Assembly (NCBI RefSeq): GCF_027533645.1
Contig: NZ_JAQAGY010000011.1
Location: 62,001-126,000 of the forward strand
Direction of reading: 5' to 3'
Length of the DNA stretch: 64,000 bases
Source of the DNA: Paenibacillus caseinilyticus
GTDB lineage: Bacteria > Bacillota > Bacilli > Paenibacillales > NBRC-103111
The position numbers and the translations under genes are program-made. Of this stretch, positions 1-7,530 are shown one piece after another. The number at the start of each line of letters is the position of its first letter. Positions within the stretch are counted from its first letter, which is position 1. Below the pieces are notes generated by a model. The model was given only the letters and a program-made list of their open reading frames with translations. It was not told the origin of the DNA and ran no database searches.

Positions 1-134
1 TCATTCTCAAGAGAGGACAACTAGAGACATTGTATCGGCTTGGCTGAGATTTTTAGATCACATTTCCAATATATTCAGGAATGGTGGCACAATAATAAGG
101 CACCAGAGGCAGCCGGCCCTAAGATGATACCGCT
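1..134. other. Left edge, no supported gene
   Basis: No open frame with a start and ribosome site is visible. On the plus strand a short frame reads about 40 residues and ends in PLPLR-stop just before the hairpin at 135; it could be the 3' end of a decayed transposase, but I do not recognise it well enough to call it. Confidence 0.3.
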
Positions 135-190
135 CCCCTTACGGTAGACAGGTGAAATAATAAAACCTTCTACAGTAAGGGGGCTTTTTC
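135..190 (+). terminator. Rho-independent terminator
   Basis: Inverted repeat with arms CCCCTTACGGTAGA (135-148) and TCTACAGTAAGGGG (169-182), one mismatch, followed by GGCTTTTTC. It would end transcription entering from the left edge and insulate the ArsR promoter. Confidence 0.6.
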
Positions 191-214
191 GTGCCTAAAA
201 GAAAACGTTATCAC

Positions 215-269
215 TTGACATTTACCACAAGTCCGAATTATGATTAAATAACCGAGCGTTTAGTTATTT
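215..269 (+). promoter_or_regulatory. ArsR promoter with overlapping operator
   Basis: TTGACA at 215-220 and TATGAT at 239-244 with an 18-base spacer. Just downstream lies the inverted repeat AAATAAC (246-252) / GTTATTT (263-269). A related AT-rich repeat lies upstream of the next gene, which suggests autoregulation and control of the SDR gene by the ArsR protein. Confidence 0.6.
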
Positions 270-299
270 AGCTAATAGCAAATTGGAGACGATACACCA

Positions 300-647
300 A
301 TGCAAGCCCATAATTCGACGCAACTTGAGACACTCGTCCATCAGCAGCTGAGGGAATGCAGCCAAATCTTCCTTGCCTTGGCCGACCCTATCCGGCAAGA
401 TATTATTATGATGTTAACGAAACACGATTCGCTCAACGTCGCTCAAATCGTTGAACGATCGCCAATGTCCCGATCTGCCATTTCCCATCATCTGAAAATA
501 TTAAAACAAGCCAAACTCGTCACTTCCACAAAAGTAGCCACCGAAATTTATTACTGCCTGGATATCGAGGAACCGGTGCAGCAGCTGAAGGATTTCCTCG
601 CAACAACCGAATGCATCATCGAGATGAAGACTACCGGGGCCGAATGA
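300..647 (+). CDS. ArsR/SmtB-family HTH transcriptional regulator
   Basis: A 115-residue winged-helix repressor. The core (residues about 20-95) shows the ArsR layout: ALADPIRQDIIMML, then the HTH with SRSAISHHLKILKQAKLV, followed by the wing and a YYCLD strand. The usual metal-binding CxC in the recognition region is absent, so it is probably a non-metal sensor. It is preceded by a good promoter with an AT-rich inverted repeat at 246-269. A similar repeat precedes the SDR gene 91 bases downstream, and ArsR genes paired with short-chain dehydrogenases are common in Bacillota. Inference: autorepressor that also controls the SDR gene. Ligand unknown. Confidence 0.88.
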   Translation: MQAHNSTQLETLVHQQLRECSQIFLALADPIRQDIIMMLTKHDSLNVAQIVERSPMSRSAISHHLKILKQAKLVTSTKVATEIYYCLDIEEPVQQLKDFLATTECIIEMKTTGAE

Positions 648-663
648 GGCCCTCTCTTTACTG

Positions 664-699
664 ACTAAATAACCAAATAATTAGATGGTTAGTTGTTTT
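664..699 (+). promoter_or_regulatory. Probable ArsR operator before the SDR gene
   Basis: ACTAAATAACC (664-674) faces GGTTAGTTGTTTT (687-699), an imperfect inverted repeat that shares TAAATAACC with the site at 245-252 ahead of the ArsR gene. Two similar sites flanking the regulator suggest one regulon. Confidence 0.45.
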
Positions 700-738
700 G
701 TCTTTAGATAATTTATTAATTTAGGGGGCTTCATTCTC

Positions 739-1533
739 ATGCAAACCGTCCTGATTACAGGCGCATCTAGCGGCATTGGCAAAGCATTCGCTGAATTGTT
801 CGCCAAGAAGAATTACCGCATCATTCTTGCATCCCGTGACGAAGAGAAGCTTAACCGTATCGCTCAACAACTGAGGGACAGCTACGGCATCTCTACGATG
901 ACAATTCCCGTTGACCTGGCGCGGAGTTGCGGTCCCGTCCTGCTTCACGAGCGACTAAAGGAACTAGGCATCGTGATCGACGTTCTCATCAACAATGCAG
1001 GGATCGGCTCCTTCGGACTACTACATGAGCAAGACGTGAGCTCCGAGCTTGAGATGCTGCAGCTCAATGTCCAGTCGCTCTCGCACCTAATGATGTTGTT
1101 TCTTCCAGACATGGTCCAACGCGGAAGTGGACACATGCTGAACGTAGGTTCGACCACTTCGTTCTACGCCTGCCCGCTCAGTGCGAACTATTCCGCTTCT
1201 AAAGCATTCGTCCTTTCACTCACCGAAGCCGTTGCGAATGAGCTACAGGGGACTGGGGTCACCGTTACCGCATTATGCCCCGGGGCTACCGAGACAGACT
1301 TTTTCCGGAGCTCCAAGATGGATGGTCAAAAAGTGGCCGATCCGAAAAAGCTTATGAGTCCGCAAACCGTTGCCGAAATTGGATACAAAGCATTGATGGG
1401 CAAAAAAACATTCATTGTCCCCGGCTTCCAGAACTGGTTACTCACCCAAGCGCCGCGCTTCTTTCCAAGAAAGATTGTCACCCGAATCACACGAAGTGTA
1501 CTGGAGCAAAAGCTGAACACGATATCGCGGTGA
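739..1533 (+). CDS. Short-chain dehydrogenase/reductase (SDR)
   Basis: A 264-residue classical SDR. The NAD(P)-binding motif TGASSGIG is at residues 7-14, NNAGIG lies near residue 85, the catalytic Ser is in VGSTTS and the Tyr/Lys pair in YSASK near residue 150, so the active site looks intact. ASRDEEKLN after the second strand suggests NADP(H) preference. The long C-terminal part (VAEIGYKALMGKKTFIVPG, then an amphipathic stretch ending near the membrane-like FPRKIVTRI) resembles the DltE/YqjQ-type SDR subgroup. Ribosome site AGGGGG lies about 11 bases before the ATG. It follows an ArsR gene with shared operator-like repeats. Substrate cannot be told from sequence. Confidence 0.88.
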   Translation: MQTVLITGASSGIGKAFAELFAKKNYRIILASRDEEKLNRIAQQLRDSYGISTMTIPVDLARSCGPVLLHERLKELGIVIDVLINNAGIGSFGLLHEQDVSSELEMLQLNVQSLSHLMMLFLPDMVQRGSGHMLNVGSTTSFYACPLSANYSASKAFVLSLTEAVANELQGTGVTVTALCPGATETDFFRSSKMDGQKVADPKKLMSPQTVAEIGYKALMGKKTFIVPGFQNWLLTQAPRFFPRKIVTRITRSVLEQKLNTISR

Positions 1534-1628
1534 TTTCCCCTTACTAAGGCTCCCTTCGGGCGACTCGGAGGAAGCCTTGCCACGGATCGGATCTCTATCG
1601 TAAAAGAAATAGGGCAGCCCCACTCTCC

Positions 1629-1751
1629 TGGCCGCCTTGACCGGCATCAACCCGTCGCTATACGAAGCGGCCGAAGTCGACGGCGCCTCACGCTGGAAGC
1701 AGACGCTGCACATCACGCTTCCCTCGCTGATCCCCATCACCGTCGTGGTGA
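1629..1751 (+). pseudogene. Relic of LplB-type sugar ABC permease (EAA loop only)
   Basis: About 41 codons encode [20 protein letters not shown] and then [19 protein letters not shown], the EAA loop that contacts the ATPase in LplB-like (polysaccharide ABC) permeases, which are usually about 300 residues. The match begins and ends abruptly; downstream sequence in the same frame is only the antisense of the TetR gene. No start or ribosome site is seen. It is the leftover of a deleted or rearranged permease gene. Confidence 0.75.
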
Positions 1752-1823
1752 GAGGAGACCGGTCTGTACCGTTCCCCGTTAAGGTTCGTACTCGGGTAAA
1801 GACCGGAATGGATAGCTCCACAG

Positions 1824-2405
1824 TTATCCCATCGCGGGTGCCAAACCTGCCGCCACAACCACCAAAACTTCCTTCGCCCTGGCTTCCGCCGGTTGATCTT
1901 GCGGATGTCTGCTCCACTCGAATGCCGCCCCAAAGATGCCCCAGCTTGTAATGAGGGCGGTGGTCTCCACCGTCTCTCTTGAATTGGACGGTTCCGTTTG
2001 TTTACTTAACCAGCTTAATAATAAGTCATACAGCTCCTTTTGCATCGCGATCTCAAACAACGGTTCAAACTGACGATCGCCTATCGTCATATACTGCCGA
2101 GTACGGACAAGAAAATCGAAAACGATTAATATAAGCGCCCGCAGGCTCCCTATATCGGATAAAGCAGCATTGGGCAGCTCATTTTTCAGCTTTTTCTGAA
2201 ATTTTTCTCTCATCCAGCACTCAAGAAATGCGTACTTGTCTTCGAAATGCGCATAGAATGTGGCCCGATTTACGGTCGCGCGAGCCGTAATATCCTGTAC
2301 AGTAATGGAATGGATATTTCTCCTCTGTTCAAGCAATTCCATGAAGGCTTGCATCAACAGTTGACGTGTCCGTTTTACGCGGGGATCATTTGCGTTGGTC
2401 GGCAT
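1824..2405 (-). CDS. TetR/AcrR-family transcriptional regulator
   Basis: A 193-residue regulator. The N-terminal HTH (residues about 8-55) reads [20 protein letters not shown], then [31 protein letters not shown], a typical TetR DNA-binding domain of the subgroup with a small C-terminal helical ligand domain. It starts on ATG at 2405 and is divergent from the NmrA-like gene at 2641; the 235-base gap holds an inverted repeat AACAGTG/CACTGTT. Inference: represses itself and the divergent oxidoreductase. Ligand unknown. Its 3' end abuts the permease relic, so a rearrangement breakpoint lies close to its stop codon. Confidence 0.85.
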   Translation of the reverse strand: MPTNANDPRVKRTRQLLMQAFMELLEQRRNIHSITVQDITARATVNRATFYAHFEDKYAFLECWMREKFQKKLKNELPNAALSDIGSLRALILIVFDFLVRTRQYMTIGDRQFEPLFEIAMQKELYDLLLSWLSKQTEPSNSRETVETTALITSWGIFGAAFEWSRHPQDQPAEARAKEVLVVVAAGLAPAMG

Positions 2406-2550
2406 GTTTTGTTTCTCACCTCAAAATGTAGTCAGTGTGCGATTGTCATTAAGTAGTAAGGACAACAGATAGGTCGATGTGTTGTCTAAGCTACGAAAAT
2501 GTATGATTGCTGGTTGTGCAGCTTAAGCCGCTTACCCTAAGATTAACACT

Positions 2551-2576
2551 AACAGTGCAGCTTAAACAACACTGTT
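2551..2576. promoter_or_regulatory. Inverted repeat, likely TetR operator
   Basis: AACAGTG (2551-2557) and CACTGTT (2570-2576) with a 12-base spacer, in the gap between the TetR gene and the divergent NmrA-like gene. The word GTGCAGCTTAA also occurs twice in direct orientation (about 2516 and 2555). Confidence 0.45.
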
Positions 2577-2640
2577 GGATTGATAATGATCTTTCGTTGA
2601 TCGAAAACAGCTCCAATCCAAAACAGAAAGGATGAATGGT

Positions 2641-3513
2641 ATGATCGTTATAACCACTCCCTCCGGCCAGATTGGCCACCAGGTCCTTGACCACGTCCTT
2701 CATAGCGGGGAGGCTGTCCGTGTAATTGCGCGAGATCCTTCCCGATTGTCGCAACGCGTGCGCGAACGGGCGGAAGTCTTTCAAGGGTCGCACAGTGACT
2801 TACATGTCGTTACGGAGGCGTTCACTGGTGCAGACAGTGTGCTCTGGTTGGTACCGCCGAACCCTGGAGCCGAGAATCCCATGGATTATTATTTGGACTT
2901 TACCCGGCCCGCTTGTCAAGCAGTCAAGAGTCTCCATGTGAAACGAGTGGTAGGAGTGTCAAGCATGGGTCGTGAGTTCGGAAGAAACGCCGGGCTATTA
3001 TCGGCGGCATTTGAGATGGACGATCTAATAGAAAGCACAGGCGTGAGCTACCGATCGCTGCGTATGCCGTACTTTTTAGAAAATTTGCTTCTCCAGCTCA
3101 AGACAATCAAAAACCAAGGAATGTTCTTTATGCCTAATACGGGAGACCGCAAGCTCGTGGCCTGCGCCACCCGAGATATCGCCGCCATGGCTGCCAAGTT
3201 GTTGCTCGATAAATCCTGGAGCGGCCAAGACAGTGTTCCGGTATGTAGTCCTGATCCTTTGTCACCACATGACATGGCCCATGTCATGTCTGAAGTGCTG
3301 GGACGGTCTATCCGCTTTGGGCAGGTCTCGCCTTCTGACTATAAAACAACACTAATGCAATTCGGGACGGAGGCTTGGGCACAGGACTATATAGATATGG
3401 TGAATGCTCAAAATGAGGGTATCTATGACAACGATTTCCACAAAGCACAGCCCGCTGGAACAAGCTTCCGTCAGTGGTGCGAAGAAGTGCTCAAGCCAGC
3501 TGTTCAAGCTTAA
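2641..3513 (+). CDS. NmrA/QOR2-like NAD(P)-binding oxidoreductase
   Basis: About 290 residues of an atypical SDR: an N-terminal Rossmann motif TTPSGQIGHQVL (glycine-rich loop), then VIARDPSRL, and a middle segment VLWLVPPNP typical of NmrA/HSCARG and quinone-oxidoreductase-2-like proteins that lack the classical Tyr-Lys pair. The second ATG (2641) is preferred because AAAGG lies about 9 bases upstream; an ATG at 2632 sits directly on that ribosome site. Divergent from a TetR repressor, a frequent arrangement for quinone or azo stress reductases. Substrate unknown. Confidence 0.82.
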   Translation: MIVITTPSGQIGHQVLDHVLHSGEAVRVIARDPSRLSQRVRERAEVFQGSHSDLHVVTEAFTGADSVLWLVPPNPGAENPMDYYLDFTRPACQAVKSLHVKRVVGVSSMGREFGRNAGLLSAAFEMDDLIESTGVSYRSLRMPYFLENLLLQLKTIKNQGMFFMPNTGDRKLVACATRDIAAMAAKLLLDKSWSGQDSVPVCSPDPLSPHDMAHVMSEVLGRSIRFGQVSPSDYKTTLMQFGTEAWAQDYIDMVNAQNEGIYDNDFHKAQPAGTSFRQWCEEVLKPAVQA

Positions 3514-3578
3514 CCTCAGGTCTGCTTTCAAACGGTAAGACCACTTATACTACAAACTTGTTCTTGACATGTACGGCT

Positions 3579-3677
3579 AAAGATATATGTTCTTGTCATG
3601 CACTTTGGACAAGAGCATATATCTTTAAAATGAGAAAAGCCGCATATTATGCGGCTTAATGAATATATGTTCTTGTC
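3579..3677. repeat. Three-copy inverted/direct repeat with nested hairpin
   Basis: Copy A (3579-3597, AAAGATATATGTTCTTGTC) is faced by inverted copy A' (3608-3626, one mismatch). A perfect hairpin AAGCCGCAT-ATT-ATGCGGCTT follows (3637-3657), and a third copy in the A orientation, ATATATGTTCTTGTC, lies at 3663-3677. A' could pair with either neighbour. No coding potential is seen in 3514-3768. It may be a terminator plus mobile-repeat remnant. Confidence 0.6.
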
Positions 3678-3768
3678 CTCCGGCAGTTAACGTATCTGCC
3701 TTCCACATCCGGTATTCATTCCTGGACTGCTACCCGCAGGCCGATGGTTAAAGTGTTTTAAGGCTTCT

Positions 3769-4096
3769 TTAGAATGGCTTAAGGATCATAAGCACGGTAA
3801 TGGCGATCATCAGCAGCTGTGACGCCGTCTCGACCGGTATGGTCTTTTTCATCAATCGACCGAGCTCGTCGGGTAATTTATCCCCCCATCTTGGTTATGA
3901 CTATAAGCCAAACTCCGGTAATAATAAGTACGGCTCCGCCAATTTTAGGCAGGATGGCAAGCTTGTTCGTTACATCAAAAGCAAAGCGCAACTGGCCGGC
4001 GGTTCTAGCGGACCTTCGGATGTAGGGTAACACGAAGGCGGGACCGATTACCGCAATCGAAGCCAATATATGAAAAACGAGGAGCCATCCCAACAA
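3769..4096 (-). pseudogene. Frameshifted DUF2269-like integral membrane protein
   Basis: Reading starts MLGWLLVFHILASIAVIGP and runs 72 residues through two hydrophobic segments to VITKMGG, where a run of six G on the minus strand (about 3881-3886) leads into a stop. Removing one G continues in frame with GDKLPDELGRLMKKTIPVE and ends TVLMILKPF at 3769. The joined product (about 109 residues) is also shorter than DUF2269 proteins, which I recall as about 150, so a middle membrane segment may be missing. A sequencing error in the G run is the alternative for the frameshift. Confidence 0.6.
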
Positions 4097-4120
4097 ACTG
4101 ATCCTCTCCCTTCTTCCTCC

Positions 4121-4852
4121 TTAGCTCACCGGAATATCGCTTTGATAGGCGAGAGCGACCCTTTTTCTCTTAAAAGGCCCTCCGGGCTCAATATGGTCCA
4201 GCATGCATTTCACGACATCATCATAAGCAACATTCAGCTCTTGAAGCCGGCTGAACAAGTAACCGGCTATCTCGGCCTCGGAAAATTCATTGATCGCCTT
4301 CGGAATGGATATGGGCAAGGTTTCCGTTGTCACATGCAGATGAACCGGCGCCGCAGGCTCTATCGAATCCATCATCGTTCCCGGACACATAACGGACCAA
4401 TCGAGCTCAGAGCGTAGGAGTCGTTCAAAATTCCGGTTGTGATTTTTATACTCGGGCGGGAAGCCGGGCAGATTGTTGCCAATGAGGTCCGTATATGGAA
4501 TATCCAGCAGGCCGGCACCTCCCATTACCCATACCCTCCCGGAAAAATTAGGGTGGATTTCACATTGGCTTATAATGTTATCAACAAGACGAACGAACTC
4601 ATCTCCTTGACCGGCATGGCCGGCAGCAATAATAGCGGCGTCTTGATGCGAGAGCGCCTCGCCGACGCTTACTGGGTTTATGATATCGTCCACGATCACT
4701 TTCACCTGTTTTGCCGAACGCTCTCCTTGCTGTTCATAAAACTTCCCTGGGTTTCGCACGAATGCTGTCATTTCATGTCCCATGTTAACCCCCTGCTCCA
4801 GTGCTCTTTTACCCGTATTTCCTGTTGCTCCGAAAACAATAATTTTCATCAT
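4121..4852 (-). CDS. NAD(P)-binding SDR-like (NmrA-type) protein
   Basis: A 243-residue atypical SDR. It begins MMKIIVFGATGNTGKRALEQ (Rossmann loop GATGNTG), then FVRNPGKF, IVDDIINP, and AAIIAAGHAG; the later WVMGGAGLLD and WSVMCPGTM match the NAD(P)H-binding YwnB/BVR-B-like group. Classical Tyr-x3-Lys is absent. Ribosome site GGAGG lies 5 bases before the ATG. Upstream (4964-4979) is an inverted repeat of the same type as that before the HxlR gene 5127-5459, so the HxlR protein probably controls it. Substrate unknown. Confidence 0.82.
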   Translation of the reverse strand: MMKIIVFGATGNTGKRALEQGVNMGHEMTAFVRNPGKFYEQQGERSAKQVKVIVDDIINPVSVGEALSHQDAAIIAAGHAGQGDEFVRLVDNIISQCEIHPNFSGRVWVMGGAGLLDIPYTDLIGNNLPGFPPEYKNHNRNFERLLRSELDWSVMCPGTMMDSIEPAAPVHLHVTTETLPISIPKAINEFSEAEIAGYLFSRLQELNVAYDDVVKCMLDHIEPGGPFKRKRVALAYQSDIPVS

Positions 4853-4963
4853 GCTTTCCTCCTTTTATTTATGACTCCCGATAGTTGAGTAGTTCATCTC
4901 TGGATTGACTCAAGCTTAGCATCGTTTAAAAATCTTGATAAGAACCCACTTTAATGTAGGGTC

Positions 4964-4979
4964 CTTACTTAAAAGTAAG
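4964..4979. promoter_or_regulatory. HxlR-type operator before NAD(P)-binding gene
   Basis: CTTACTT-AA-AAGTAAG type inverted repeat, upstream of the gene at 4121-4852. A near-copy (CTTACCTTTAAGTAAG) lies ahead of the HxlR gene at 5475-5489, so the same regulator may bind both. Confidence 0.55.
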
Positions 4980-5045
4980 TATTAAGCAGAAAGGGCAATC
5001 CAAGTTGGTCCATGGCAAAATCGTAAAGGAATATGGACTGAAAAA

Positions 5046-5085
5046 AGCAAAAGCTGCCAGGGCAAATCCCGTGGCAGCTTTTGCT
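5046..5085 (-). terminator. Terminator of the HxlR gene
   Basis: Arms AGCAAAAGCTGCCA (5046-5059) and TGGCAGCTTTTGCT (5072-5085), perfect 14-base stem. On the minus strand it is followed by a T run (A run at 5041-5046 on plus), so it ends the transcript of the gene at 5127-5459. Confidence 0.75.
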
Positions 5086-5126
5086 ATGCGATCTTGAAAT
5101 TAGTATGCAAATGAATGGAACAAGCA

Positions 5127-5459
5127 TTAAGAAGCAGAGTCTTCATATTTCCGCTTATTATGTTTTTCTCCCCAAGCACACATGACTTCTGCTACAGGGA
5201 TCAATGTTTTGCCATATTCACTAAGGGAATATTCTACTTTTGGAGGGACGGTGGGGTAGACCGTTCTATCGATGATGCCCTCTCGTTCCAAGTCCCGCAG
5301 ATGTTGTGAAAGCATTTTTTGAGATACATCAGGTATAAGCTTTTCCAGATCGTTGAATCGTTTATTGGATTGTATCAAATGCCACAATATCATTGGTTTC
5401 CATTTGCCGCCTAGAACATGAATGAGGGTCTCCACTGGACATTCAAGCTGATGAATCAT
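5127..5459 (-). CDS. HxlR-family winged-helix regulator
   Basis: A 110-residue HxlR/MarR-like regulator. Cys near residue 7 (QLECPVET) leads into LGGKWKPMILWHLI, then the recognition helix in FNDLEKLIPDVSQKMLSQHLRDLEREGII and the wing RTVYPTVPPKVEYSLSEYG, a textbook HxlR core. An N-terminal Cys in this position is used by some family members to sense quinones or aldehydes; whether it does here is inference. A CTTACCTTTAAGTAAG repeat lies just upstream and a similar one precedes the NAD(P)-binding gene downstream. Together they look like a small electrophile-response unit. Confidence 0.88.
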   Translation of the reverse strand: MIHQLECPVETLIHVLGGKWKPMILWHLIQSNKRFNDLEKLIPDVSQKMLSQHLRDLEREGIIDRTVYPTVPPKVEYSLSEYGKTLIPVAEVMCAWGEKHNKRKYEDSAS

Positions 5460-5474
5460 TGATCGATCATCCCC

Positions 5475-5489
5475 TTACCTTTAAGTAAG
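5475..5489. promoter_or_regulatory. HxlR autoregulatory operator
   Basis: CTTACCTTTAAGTAAG-type inverted repeat directly upstream of the HxlR start, matching the site at 4964-4979. A further partial copy (TTACCTTAAAA) follows at about 5494. Confidence 0.5.
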
Positions 5490-5886
5490 TTCATTACCTT
5501 AAAATATTGACCTAACAAAATTTTACAGGTTAGTTGCAAGCCGGTCAACAAAAAACGAACTTCTTATTGGGATGATCGGATTTTCACCAGTGACGAACAA
5601 CTCCCTAAACGAAGAATGACAGTTCTGTATTTCCCCCACCCGCTCTGTTGCCGATACGTACCTTATCCAAGGGTCGCATTTAGGGTACAAAAATTACAAA
5701 ATTTCACCTTTTAAAGCAAGAATAGTTCATATATATTCTGAAAATGCACTAGGCATGAATCTCAAGATCCCCTATCTTTACAGCTAAAGGAGGTGAGGCT
5801 CAACCTGATCGAAAGCGCTTAACAGTCGGTAGCTCCGTTAGGTGACCAGCTTTTGTAACTAACCAAGCGAAAGGAAGGATTCATTA
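5490..5886. other. Long 5' region of the GH43 gene
   Basis: About 400 bases without a supported gene. It holds an orphan ribosome-site-like AAAGGAGGTGAGG at about 5787-5799 with no obvious open frame behind it, and the palindromic GAAAGCGCTT at 5811-5820, which resembles catabolite (CcpA/LacI-family) sites although two consensus positions differ. The GH43 ribosome site AAGGAAGG lies just before 5887. Confidence 0.4.
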
Positions 5887-7350
5887 ATGAGCTTACGATG
5901 GCCAAAGATGTGTAGTTATTTGCTGATTGCTCTGCTGGGGCTGCAGGTGTTCAGTGCAGTATTATTGGCTTCCCGTACGGAGGCGGCGGCAGGGAGTGTA
6001 CAGAACGGCATTCAGTTCAAGGACACGAACGGCAATGTCATTCATGCCCACGGCGGCGGCGCCATCAAGGTAGGCAGCTACTATTATTGGTTCGGAGAGA
6101 ACCGCAATGCGGACGGCACGTTCAACGCGGTTTCCTGCTACCGGTCGAGCGACCTGAAAAACTGGGAATTCCGGAAGGATGTTCTGACGAAAAACTCGGC
6201 AGCGGAGCTGAATATCTCCAACATTGAGCGGCCCAAAGTCATCTATAACAACTCCACCGGTCAATTCGTGCTGTGGATGCACTGGGAGAATGGCTCCGAC
6301 TACGGGCAGGCGCGCACCGCTGTCGCTTACTCCAGCACGGTCGATGGCAGCTACACCTATCACGGCAGCTTCCGGCCGCTGGGTTATGACTCCCGCGATA
6401 TGACGGTGTACAACGATAACGGGACCGCGTATTTAATCTCGGCGACGCGGGTTAACGCAGATCTTAACATTTACAAGCTGACTCCTGACTTCCTTGGTGT
6501 AGAATCCCTTGTGCAGACGCTGTGGGTAGGGCAGTATAGAGAAGCGCCAGCCATGTTCAAGCGCGGCAGCGTCTATTTCCTCATCACCTCCGGCGCCACA
6601 GGCTGGAATCCGAATCAGGCGAAATATGCAACAGCGACAAGCATTACAGGCACATGGAGCGGTCTCGCTAATTTTGGCGACAGCACGACATTCGATTCAC
6701 AGAGCGCCTATGTGCTGCCGGTGGAGGGCTCCAGTACAACCTCCTATCTGTATATGGGTGACCGCTGGGCCGGAGCCTGGGGTGGCAAAGTGATGGAATC
6801 CCGCTATGTCTGGCTGCCGCTGTCGTTCCCTTCGAACACGTCGCTCTCCATGAGTTGGGGCAGCTCGACCACCATCGATTCGAGCTTGGGTACGATAACG
6901 GCTTCCTCCCCGGCCATCGACACGAATGCATACTACATTATTGAAAATCGCAACAGCGGAAAAGGCTTGAACGTCCGCAGCTCGGGTACAGCCAACGGAG
7001 ATGACCTCGAGCAGTGGACGAATACCGGACTATACAGCCAGCAGTGGAAGTTCGTAAGCGCAGGCAGCGGCTACTACAAGCTGGTCAACCGGAACAGTTC
7101 CAAGCTGATTGGCGTCGAGAGCGGCTCCGCAACGGATGGAGCCATCATTGAACAGTGGTCCGACGGCAGCTGGACCAGCCAGCACTGGCAGATCATCGAC
7201 GGCGGCTCAGGCCATTTCAAGCTGAAGAACCGCGGCTCAGGCAAGCTGATCGACATTTCTGACAGCTCACAAGCAGATGGTACCCGTGCCATACAATGGA
7301 CGGACAACGGCGGTAAAAACCAGCAGTGGAGACTGCTGAAGGTCGAGTAG
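5887..7350 (+). CDS. Secreted GH43 (exo-beta-1,3-galactanase-like) with ricin-type lectin (CBM13)
   Basis: A 487-residue exported glycoside hydrolase. Residues 1-34 form a signal peptide (LLIALLGLQVFSAVLLAS ... TEAAA). Residues about 38-335 form a five-bladed-propeller GH43 domain: HAHGGGAIKVGSYYYWFGE, NIERPKVIYN, DSRDMTVYNDNGTAYLI and REAPAMFKRGSVYFLITSG. This pattern is closest to the galactan 1,3-beta-galactosidase subgroup. Residues about 345-487 form a beta-trefoil lectin with repeated QQW/QHW motifs (SQQWKF, SQHWQI, NQQWRL). It probably trims galactan side chains of plant arabinogalactan outside the cell. Monocistronic: terminator at 7379-7418. Subfamily assignment is from memory of motifs. 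Confidence 0.85.
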   Translation: MSLRWPKMCSYLLIALLGLQVFSAVLLASRTEAAAGSVQNGIQFKDTNGNVIHAHGGGAIKVGSYYYWFGENRNADGTFNAVSCYRSSDLKNWEFRKDVLTKNSAAELNISNIERPKVIYNNSTGQFVLWMHWENGSDYGQARTAVAYSSTVDGSYTYHGSFRPLGYDSRDMTVYNDNGTAYLISATRVNADLNIYKLTPDFLGVESLVQTLWVGQYREAPAMFKRGSVYFLITSGATGWNPNQAKYATATSITGTWSGLANFGDSTTFDSQSAYVLPVEGSSTTSYLYMGDRWAGAWGGKVMESRYVWLPLSFPSNTSLSMSWGSSTTIDSSLGTITASSPAIDTNAYYIIENRNSGKGLNVRSSGTANGDDLEQWTNTGLYSQQWKFVSAGSGYYKLVNRNSSKLIGVESGSATDGAIIEQWSDGSWTSQHWQIIDGGSGHFKLKNRGSGKLIDISDSSQADGTRAIQWTDNGGKNQQWRLLKVE

Positions 7351-7378
7351 TATGCAGACACACCCTGCTTAAGCTGCG

Positions 7379-7418
7379 AAAAGCCGGCTCCTTCATTGCA
7401 GAATGGAGCCGGCTTTTT
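7379..7418 (+). terminator. Terminator of the GH43 gene
   Basis: AAGCCGGCTCC (7381-7391) pairs with GGAGCCGGCTT (7405-7415), followed by a T run. Confidence 0.85.
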
Positions 7419-7530
7419 ATCGTGGATCAAGGAACTGATTTTGTTTAAACGTATCCTCAACTGACGGGGCATGGTAAAATAAGGGTGGAAAATCGAAGCA
7501 TACTTTTGGGTGAATATAGGGGGAATGATG

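Noticed and set aside
1..134. Possible transposase tail at the left edge
   Set aside because: Short, with in-frame stops; no inverted terminal repeat of an insertion sequence could be identified.
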